Assembly (NCBI RefSeq): GCF_018326005.1
Contig: NZ_AP021903.1
Location: 3,505,501-3,569,500, forward strand
Length of the DNA: 64,000 nt
Reading direction: 5' to 3'
From: Pseudomonas sp. Seg1
GTDB taxonomy: Bacteria > Pseudomonadota > Gammaproteobacteria > Pseudomonadales > Pseudomonadaceae
The notes below the pieces were generated by a model. That model made no database searches and was not told the origin of the DNA. It saw nothing but the letters and a program-made list of their open reading frames with translations. Of the stretch, positions 50,044 to 55,535 are shown piece after piece. Within the stretch, counting starts at the first letter, position 1, and each line of letters begins with the position of its first letter. Made by a program: the position numbers and the translations under genes.

Positions 50044-50071
50044 TGGCGGTGAAGGAGAGATTCGAACTCTC
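50044..50071 (-). other. tRNA 3'-end fragment, likely prophage attachment scar
   Basis: On the minus strand the 28 nt read as a complete T-arm (GAGAG TTCGAAT CTCTC) followed by the acceptor strand CTTCACC, discriminator G and CCA. No anticodon or D-arm precedes it, so it is not a working tRNA. It does not match tRNA-Ser(UGA) at 47193. The parent tRNA would have a GGTGAAG acceptor start; I cannot name its amino acid with certainty. Its orientation puts the integrated element to the right, toward higher coordinates. Confidence 0.85.
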
Positions 50072-50230
50072 GAATCGCAAATATGGGCGACGAAAACTGC
50101 TGACCAGTTGGTGACGTCAAGGCGGCCCGATGCCCCGGCGAAGTTTAGCGAAACCGAACGATTCAGCAGAAAGCTGCCTCCTCCCTACAGTTCGTCGCCC
50201 CATCCTCGCCTCCTCGCTGCGCCTCGATTA

Positions 50231-50246
50231 CTGTACATGCATACAG
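50231..50246 (+). promoter_or_regulatory. LexA (SOS) box
   Basis: The 16-mer CTGTACATGCATACAG fits CTG-N10-CAG with an AT-rich, partly palindromic centre. It lies 25 bp upstream of the 50271 start codon, where LexA would block the promoter. A second half-site (GTACAG) follows at once. Confidence 0.85.
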
Positions 50247-50270
50247 CTTTTGTACAGCGAACCACGCAGC

Positions 50271-50996
50271 ATGAATTTCGACCAAGCGAAAACCCTCCGG
50301 CTCAAGCAATGGCGCGCCACACTCGACGACCAGGACTTCCGCATGCAAAATCCTGAAGGCCACCGGGAAACACTCCATGCGATGGCTGCGGCGCTGCATG
50401 GCGAAGGACTGATTGATCAGCTTGAGCAGTTCGACATGGGCGAAATGGCAGACGCCGCTTACTGGCACGCAGTCGAGGAGTTGCAGAACTCGCCGCCCCA
50501 GTACCGCGGAGCGTCGACCTATGACGTCGTGCGGATCGACAACGGAGAGTTGTTTGGCACGATCAGCCGCTCAATCTTCGACTTCGCAACGACCGAACCG
50601 CGCGGCGCTTCATCTTCTTATGACGGCAAGGTTTACTCGGGCCCCGAGGGGATACACCTGAATCTAGGACTTTCCCGGAATGTCGGCACGATCACGGGGC
50701 TGATTTTGGAGATGCACGGGCGGCGGTACCAATTGATCGAGACGCAGCGGATGATCCGCGGCATTTGCCACACCCCCATCGACGACCCGGATACTTACCG
50801 AGCGCTGGTTGATGCGGCTCAGATTGCCCAAGAGGACCGGGATCTGCGCGTCATTGAAAAGGTGCGACCTCACATCGAGTCAGCCGCCTTCTGCATCTGC
50901 CCTGCCTGCCTCGATCGCTTTGGTACGCGTGACGACTGCACCACATGCACCGGAAAAGGTTTTGTGATGAAGCCGGCGCCAGCGGGTCTACGCTGA
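50271..50996 (+). CDS. SOS-regulated zinc-ribbon protein, function unknown
   Basis: A 241-residue soluble protein starting at ATG 50271. The C-terminus carries a four-cysteine zinc ribbon (CICPACLDRFG then CTTCTGKG). The middle is strand-rich with no known catalytic motif. The LexA box directly upstream and the SRAP gene 23 bp downstream make it part of a DNA-damage-induced two-gene operon. A DNA-binding or repair-linked role is an inference from the zinc ribbon and the neighbours. I do not recognise a named family. Confidence 0.72.
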   Translation: MNFDQAKTLRLKQWRATLDDQDFRMQNPEGHRETLHAMAAALHGEGLIDQLEQFDMGEMADAAYWHAVEELQNSPPQYRGASTYDVVRIDNGELFGTISRSIFDFATTEPRGASSSYDGKVYSGPEGIHLNLGLSRNVGTITGLILEMHGRRYQLIETQRMIRGICHTPIDDPDTYRALVDAAQIAQEDRDLRVIEKVRPHIESAAFCICPACLDRFGTRDDCTTCTGKGFVMKPAPAGLR

Positions 50997-51019
50997 AGGA
51001 ACCATGCGAGGAACGGGCA

Positions 51020-51700
51020 ATGTGCGGACGACTCTCCCAGTACAGCGGCATTCACGATTTCGTGGCGGCGCTCAGCATGCCGAACGCGCTGGTCAATTCG
51101 ACCGGCGAGCAATCTTTCGATCGGTACAACGCCGCGCCGACCGCTCAACTCGCCCTCTTCCACCAGGAAGGCCAGTTCCTGCACGCCGACATGGTTCGTT
51201 GGGGGTGGCGGCCGCACTGGGCCAAGGATCGCTCTGCACCGATCAATGCCAGGGTAGAGAAAGTTGCCCACGGCCCATTCTTCCGCGCGATCTGGCCACA
51301 CAGAGCGATCATCGCAATCAACAACTGGTTTGAATGGGTCGACGAAGGCGGTCCGAAGAAGCAGCCCTACCTGATCAGACACCGGGATCAGTCGCCGATA
51401 CTGTGCGCCGCCATCGGCCAATACCCAAATGAAGAGCATGGCCCCGGCGAGCATGATGGCTTCGTGATTATCACCGCCGACAGCGCCGGTGGCATGGTCG
51501 ACATCCACGATCGGCGACCGGTGGCGTTATCGCCTGAACTCGCCCGCGAATGGCTGGACCCGGCAACGCCGAAAGAGCGCGCCGAACAAATGGTTCTGCA
51601 CCAGGGTGAGCCGACAGAGGTTTTCGAGTGGTTCAAGGTTGACCGGGCCGTGGGGAATGTTCGGAATCAGGGCCCGGAGCTGATAAAACCAGTCGACTGA
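51020..51700 (+). CDS. SOS response-associated peptidase (SRAP), YedK/HMCES family
   Basis: A 226-residue protein with the family's key residues: Cys2 in the start MCGRLSQYSG, the Asn of INARVE, Glu in WFEWVD and His in DIHDRRPV. YedK/HMCES uses its N-terminal cysteine (exposed after Met removal) to form a stable crosslink to abasic sites in single-stranded DNA and shield them. I chose the ATG at 51020, after GAGGAAC, because only this start exposes the cysteine at position 2. It is the second gene of the LexA-controlled operon at the edge of the prophage. Confidence 0.9.
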   Translation: MCGRLSQYSGIHDFVAALSMPNALVNSTGEQSFDRYNAAPTAQLALFHQEGQFLHADMVRWGWRPHWAKDRSAPINARVEKVAHGPFFRAIWPHRAIIAINNWFEWVDEGGPKKQPYLIRHRDQSPILCAAIGQYPNEEHGPGEHDGFVIITADSAGGMVDIHDRRPVALSPELAREWLDPATPKERAEQMVLHQGEPTEVFEWFKVDRAVGNVRNQGPELIKPVD

Positions 51701-51701
51701 A

Positions 51702-51944
51702 TCAGCCCTTCGTCAGCGTTTTCAGGCGCTCCACCAGTGCGGCTTCAAAAATGATGTAGAGATTTTCAGCATCTCCGGCACGCAAAGCACCGCCGGTTTC
51801 CAAGCCAAGCACGAAGCCATCTGCCCGTGCTCCCGCCTTCACAGCGATGATCATCGAATCAGCCCGGACAATCTGCGCCAGTAGGCGATCCGCCTCTCGC
51901 TGCATCTTCTGGCTTAGCACCACGCCTTCCACGTCATCCCCCAT
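51702..51944 (-). CDS. Small phage protein, intact paralogue of the amber pseudogene
   Basis: An 80-residue protein from ATG 51944. The longer frame upstream has no paralogue support, while this start gives the same length as the relic at 47974-48213. Shared features are GFVLGLETGGAL and AENLYIIFEAAL, with a helical N-terminal half (MQREADRLLAQIVRADSMII). It is soluble and acidic to neutral. It lies at the distal end of the lysis cassette, converging with the SRAP gene. Function unknown. Confidence 0.68.
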   Translation of the reverse strand: MGDDVEGVVLSQKMQREADRLLAQIVRADSMIIAVKAGARADGFVLGLETGGALRAGDAENLYIIFEAALVERLKTLTKG

Positions 51945-51952
51945 TACCTTCA

Positions 51953-52039
51953 CTACGACATCCAATAAATGACTGCAAGAACTACTGAAACCCAGATAAT
52001 CGTCATCACGATTGAGTAACCAGCCATTTGTTTGTCCAT
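51953..52039 (-). CDS. 28-residue single-helix membrane peptide
   Basis: From ATG 52039 the frame reads MDKQMAGYSIVMTIIWVSVV and ends LAVIYWMS before TAG at 51955-51953. Nearly all of it is a membrane helix. GGAGG lies about 8 nt upstream of the ATG, which supports translation. It stands between the Rz stop (52112) and the 80-aa gene. It is too short for a classical holin. A small lysis regulator or stress peptide is possible. Confidence 0.6.
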   Translation of the reverse strand: MDKQMAGYSIVMTIIWVSVVLAVIYWMS

Positions 52040-52111
52040 TCCACCAGTCCTCCAGTTCGAATCTGAATGATGGTTTACGACCGGTGGCATCGCAAGAATG
52101 GCTCGGCGCCA

Positions 52112-52618
52112 TCACTGCACCAGGTTCCGCACATACGCCTGGCACGCCTGCAGAGCGATCAGTCCTCGGTCACCGGTATCGGTGATGGCGATAATTCGTT
52201 GAGCATGCGCCGGGTCAAGTCGGGCTCGTACGGCTGCATGATCCACGCCGCCGGCGCCGGGGGTAGCTGGCACCCCACAGCCTTTGGCAACGTCGGTAGC
52301 GTCGAGGAGAACTGACAACCGCACATCAGCAGTGGCAAGGCGATCGCGCAGGCGATCCTGATCACGTTGGGCATCACTCATTTTCCTGAAGTGGGTTTGC
52401 TCGCTGGCTGCCAGGCGCTGCTCGAGCGCAAGTCGCTTGTCCTGCTCGGCCTGCTGCGCGGTGGCGGCGGCCTGGGTCAGTTGATTCATGGCGTCGGCGT
52501 GCAGTCGCGCCTGCTCGGCCAACTGCCTGCCGTAGCGCCAGTCCTGAAACTGCCAGGCGCTGCCGGCGCCGATCAGCACCAGCGCCAGCACGCCGACCAA
52601 TTTCCCAGGCGCGACCAT
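52112..52618 (-). CDS. Rz-type inner-membrane spanin
   Basis: A 168-residue protein with one N-terminal membrane helix (about residues 6-24) followed by a long charged coiled coil (AEQARLHADAMNQLTQAAA, then EQDKRLALEQRLAASEQTHF). This is the shape of the i-spanin that fuses inner and outer membranes at the end of phage lysis. It starts at ATG 52618, overlapping the endolysin stop (TGATG). A second gene, Rz1, is nested in a different frame within it. Confidence 0.9.
   Translation of the reverse strand: MVAPGKLVGVLALVLIGAGSAWQFQDWRYGRQLAEQARLHADAMNQLTQAAATAQQAEQDKRLALEQRLAASEQTHFRKMSDAQRDQDRLRDRLATADVRLSVLLDATDVAKGCGVPATPGAGGVDHAAVRARLDPAHAQRIIAITDTGDRGLIALQACQAYVRNLVQ
52159..52374 (-). CDS. 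Rz1-type outer-membrane spanin lipoprotein, nested in Rz
   Basis: A 71-residue lipoprotein read in another frame inside the Rz gene. The signal (MPNVIRIACAIALPLLMCGC) ends in a lipobox, and the remainder is proline-rich (LPTLPKAVGCQLPPAPAAW). That is the classical o-spanin partner. Nested Rz/Rz1 pairs are known from lambda; here Rz1 lies wholly within Rz, ending 47 bp before the Rz end. Confidence 0.88.
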   Translation of the reverse strand: MPNVIRIACAIALPLLMCGCQFSSTLPTLPKAVGCQLPPAPAAWIMQPYEPDLTRRMLNELSPSPIPVTED

Positions 52619-53040
52619 CACGGGACATCCTTGAAGAAAACGTGCCCGCCCAGCTTCAGTGTCTGTTTCGCCTTCGCCGCCCAGGCCGGCGCCTTGATGC
52701 TCGCGGCGTAGTAGTGCGTGGCTCCGCCGGTAGGGTCAGACACCTTGCCGTCGATCACCTGGTCAGCAGCGATCCGACATTGCGCCAGTTCGCGGAACGG
52801 GATCTGCTTCACGCCGATCAAGAACTGATAGTTCGGGTCGGCCTTGTTCCAGCAACTGAACTGGTATGGCTTCTGGCACACACCTGCGTAACCCTCCCCC
52901 CACCACGAATTTGTCTTGCCGTCATTCACACGGTTGCGGATCGCCCAGGCCACGGCGACCTGGCCGGCGGTACCTTCGCCGCGCGCCTCGCCCCACAGTG
53001 TGCGGGCGAGGATGTCGCGGTCTTTTTCGGTTGCAGTCAT
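52618..53040 (-). CDS. Phage endolysin, SleB-like cell wall hydrolase
   Basis: A 140-residue protein with the Hydrolase_2/SleB fold: RTLWGEARGEG near residue 12 with the catalytic glutamate, then AVAWAIRNRVND, CQKPYQFSCWN and GATHYYA. It degrades peptidoglycan at the end of the phage cycle. The ATG at 53040 follows GGAGAAAAGTG. No signal peptide or transmembrane anchor is seen, so it would need a holin, which I could not identify in the window. Stop overlaps the Rz start. Confidence 0.86.
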   Translation of the reverse strand: MTATEKDRDILARTLWGEARGEGTAGQVAVAWAIRNRVNDGKTNSWWGEGYAGVCQKPYQFSCWNKADPNYQFLIGVKQIPFRELAQCRIAADQVIDGKVSDPTGGATHYYAASIKAPAWAAKAKQTLKLGGHVFFKDVP

Positions 53041-53055
53041 CACTTTTCTCCAGGC

Positions 53056-53081
53056 AAAAAAATACCCGCTCGATGGCGGGA
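53056..53081 (-). terminator. Terminator between tail-fibre assembly and lysis genes
   Basis: The minus strand has CCCGC - GCGGG with a 6-nt loop, followed by TATTTTTTTG, just after the stop at 53110. Confidence 0.85.
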
Positions 53082-53109
53082 TGTTCTCGTTCAGTCGGCG
53101 TCAGACCGT

Positions 53110-53808
53110 TTATTCGGCGGCCAGCATTGGGGCGGCAATGATTTCGGGCGTAGCAGGCTCGACTGGCCAGGCCGGGGACTCAAACCAGCCCTCTTTGGTG
53201 GTGACCTTTCCCAGTGCGTACTTGTAGGCTTTCCACGCTTTCAGGCTGAGCGTCAGTGTGGCGTGCTCTGCCTCGTCTTCCGGAGTGGCCTCTCCAGCCT
53301 CCATGCCGTACCCCAGAGTGGCGACTCGATCAGCGATCCGATCAATCTGCACGACGGCGGAAGAGTTGCGGGTGGCAAGCTCCGCCCTTGCAGCGGCCAA
53401 GCGCGCGGCAGCGGCTTGCGCGTCCTTCTGGGCAAGGGTTATCAATTTTCCCCAATCGATAACGCCTTCCCGCGCAGGCCAGGGTACTTGCGCAGATGGC
53501 GGCTCATCGCTCGGGAGCGGCTCAGGCAAGACCACGGGCCCGTCGGCAACATTCACGAGCGGCAGGGGAAAAGCCTGAGCTTGGCTGTAGTTCTGTGGAA
53601 GAGGAAGAAGCAGGTTTAGCGTCAGCTCGCCGTTCTGCTTGTCGACATCGCCGGCGATCCAAATGCAACTGAACGCCCCAACGGGCAGCGTGTCCCCGTC
53701 AGACATTCGCGAAAAGTTGAATTGTTCGCCGTTGATGGTCAGCGTATCGCCAGCCTTGGATACCTCGAGCGTACCGTCCATACGGCAAGGAGACAGGTTA
53801 ATGATCAT
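53110..53808 (-). CDS. Phage tail-fibre assembly-type protein
   Basis: A 232-residue protein starting at ATG 53808, where it overlaps the stop of the upstream gene (TAATG). The first part is strand-rich (GDTLTINGEQFNFSRM). The middle is proline-rich, the latter half helical (LAQKDAQAAAARLAAARAEL) and the end matches tail-fibre assembly/chaperone proteins of Pseudomonas phages (WKAYKYALGKVTTKEGW, PAWPVEPATPE). It probably helps assemble the fibre protein encoded just before it. A terminator follows. Confidence 0.72.
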   Translation of the reverse strand: MIINLSPCRMDGTLEVSKAGDTLTINGEQFNFSRMSDGDTLPVGAFSCIWIAGDVDKQNGELTLNLLLPLPQNYSQAQAFPLPLVNVADGPVVLPEPLPSDEPPSAQVPWPAREGVIDWGKLITLAQKDAQAAAARLAAARAELATRNSSAVVQIDRIADRVATLGYGMEAGEATPEDEAEHATLTLSLKAWKAYKYALGKVTTKEGWFESPAWPVEPATPEIIAAPMLAAE

Positions 53809-54317
53809 TAGTACCACCGTCCGGACGCAAAAAAATTAAGCCATGCAAAACCGCCAGTAGCCGTCGGGGAGAATGCTACCCATCCGCCCCACGCGCTCTG
53901 CGTCTGCTCCACGTAATTGCCAGCCCACGAAAAAGCTACGCCGCTCGCCGCTGCGATGACTACAGGCAGGCCGACAAAGGCTGCCGGGAAGTTTCCCGGG
54001 TAAATCGCCGCACTGTTGAAAACACTGCCGTTCAAGTTACTCACGGCAGTGGTTGACATACGCGTCCAGCAATGAAGAGTTCCGTCAGCGTATTTGATGT
54101 AGCTGCCTTGCGCGTTCGCGCCCCTTTCGAGTATCGCGCCGGTAGGAACACCGGACGCCTGAGAGACGGTGCCAATGATGTTCGCTCGCTTGTAATTGAC
54201 GGCATCGGCTGCATAAAGCTCGTCGAAGTTGCTTTGCGCTTTGGTAAACGCGCTACGCGGCGTATCGCCGCCGACACCAGTTGGGGCGGTGCCAAGATTG
54301 ATCGTTTGTTTGGCCAT
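53808..54317 (-). CDS. Small tail-fibre protein
   Basis: A 169-residue protein with the typical phage fibre start (MAKQTINLGTAPTGVGGDTP then AFTKAQSNFDELY), which usually links fibres to the tail. The rest is Gly/Ala-rich, with an aromatic C-terminal region (GGWVAFSPTATGGFAWLNFF) resembling a receptor-binding tip. I chose the ATG at 54317. It starts a new unit after the terminator at 54342, so its expression may differ from the upstream tail genes. Confidence 0.78.
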   Translation of the reverse strand: MAKQTINLGTAPTGVGGDTPRSAFTKAQSNFDELYAADAVNYKRANIIGTVSQASGVPTGAILERGANAQGSYIKYADGTLHCWTRMSTTAVSNLNGSVFNSAAIYPGNFPAAFVGLPVVIAAASGVAFSWAGNYVEQTQSAWGGWVAFSPTATGGFAWLNFFASGRWY

Positions 54318-54341
54318 GCGATTACTCAAATTCTGGTCAAT

Positions 54342-54362
54342 AAAAAACCCGGATCTCCGGGT
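54342..54362 (-). terminator. Terminator after the tail-tip gene
   Basis: On the minus strand ACCCGGA - TCCGGGT with a 2-nt loop is followed by a run of T (TTTTTTA). It lies 62 bp after the stop at 54424, before the small fibre gene. Confidence 0.88.
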
Positions 54363-54423
54363 CGTCGTGCCACCAAATCGTTACGGGGTGAGGAAAGGCC
54401 GGGCGACAGTTCGCCACAGAACT

Positions 54424-55149
54424 TTAAGTATTCAAATATCGCGAGGCCGGGAACTTACAAACCGGTATAGCCAGACACGTATTATTTGTTCCCTGATAGT
54501 ACCAATCTCCCCTAGCGACATTATTGTTTATCCTCAGCATCCTTACACCATCCGATAGTAAAGTTAAGCCGGCATACTGAGCATGACCTGTAAACCAATT
54601 CACTCCCCTATCAATGCTTGAAATGGATACAAAATCATCCGCATCAATGGTTAAGCCACTATCATAGTAATCAACCCAGTCACCTTGCGTCAGCTTCCAG
54701 TTTTTACTGAACTTGCTAAACTTGACGACGTTATCGCTGGATGTGTAGATGGTGTTGCCTTGATAGTCAAAAAGCTCCAAACCATAATCCGATGTGCTCT
54801 TCAGGTTGGAATACATGCATGAGACATATTCAAGTGTATAGTTTTGTAGATTGGGATTACCCCTTACAGCTGACACCACCAGAAAGCCGGTCCAATTACC
54901 CGGGCCACCGAAAAGGCCCGTGTAGATGGAAAGATCGTTGTGCACGCCCGAGACAAGCCGCACGAATATCTGAGGTGGCTCCTGGGTTCTGATGGGCTTA
55001 TTGAACATCACAGAACCGTTGCCTTCCACATCCGTGTATTTAGACGTGATTTTAAAGGTGCCTCTTTCTGAGAATACCATTATTTTATAGTCACTCGAAA
55101 TTATGACGGATCCATAATCATTGGCGACAGACAATCCGAAATCAGTCAT
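54424..55149 (-). CDS. Tail-tip protein of low GC content, possible receptor-binding
   Basis: A 241-residue protein, strand-rich and aromatic, with Gly/Asn/Ser-rich loops (IRTQEPPQIFVRLVSGVHND, then GLFGGPGNWTGFLVV). No signal peptide. Its sequence is more AT-rich than the tape measure or J genes, which is common for tail-tip modules exchanged between phages. The start (TAATG) overlaps the stop of the previous gene. A role in host recognition is an inference; no family is recognised. Confidence 0.65.
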   Translation of the reverse strand: MTDFGLSVANDYGSVIISSDYKIMVFSERGTFKITSKYTDVEGNGSVMFNKPIRTQEPPQIFVRLVSGVHNDLSIYTGLFGGPGNWTGFLVVSAVRGNPNLQNYTLEYVSCMYSNLKSTSDYGLELFDYQGNTIYTSSDNVVKFSKFSKNWKLTQGDWVDYYDSGLTIDADDFVSISSIDRGVNWFTGHAQYAGLTLLSDGVRMLRINNNVARGDWYYQGTNNTCLAIPVCKFPASRYLNT

Positions 55150-55535
55150 TAAATCACCTTAACCACTTCAATAACGCATTCCACAGTGCTTTCTACCCAC
55201 CGCTCTAACCATTTACCAGTGCCGTTTGGCGCCCTGTAATTCGCGTATGTATATATTGCAATCTGCGTCCCGCCCAAATCCTTATAAGTCGGAATAACAG
55301 ACCTACCGAACGCCGCCCCCGTACTATAGTTACGAGGTGTTATCGTCACAAAACATGTAGACGGGTCGTAGCCGATCACATCCATCAATATGTAATCGCT
55401 TCGCGGCGCGGGCCTGGCACCTCCCCCGGAGGGGTTGGCCGGCAGAACCATGACCGCAAGCTTTTGTAATGTGAAGTCCCCCATATCCAAAGTAAGCGAT
55501 CCATTTTCATTCCACACATTTATCCCGAAACTCAT
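55149..55535 (-). CDS. Small tail-tip protein
   Basis: A 128-residue strand-rich protein (FGINVWNENGSLTLDMGDFT, then YILMDVIGYDPSTCFVTITP). It begins just after the J stop and ends in the next start (TAATG), so it is tightly coupled with J and the 241-residue protein. It may form part of the tip complex. I do not recognise the family. Confidence 0.65.
   Translation of the reverse strand: MSFGINVWNENGSLTLDMGDFTLQKLAVMVLPANPSGGGARPAPRSDYILMDVIGYDPSTCFVTITPRNYSTGAAFGRSVIPTYKDLGGTQIAIYTYANYRAPNGTGKWLERWVESTVECVIEVVKVI

Noticed and set aside
50044..50071. A functional tRNA gene on the minus strand
   Set aside because: Only the T-arm and acceptor 3' strand exist; there is no D-arm or anticodon arm upstream.
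51945..52145. N-terminal extension of the 80-residue phage protein (147-codon frame)
   Set aside because: The extension overlaps the 28-residue membrane peptide and the Rz end, and the paralogue at 47974-48213 has the short length.
52642..53619. Plus-strand frame of 325 codons over the endolysin and assembly genes
   Set aside because: Antisense shadow crossing a terminator and two real minus-strand genes.
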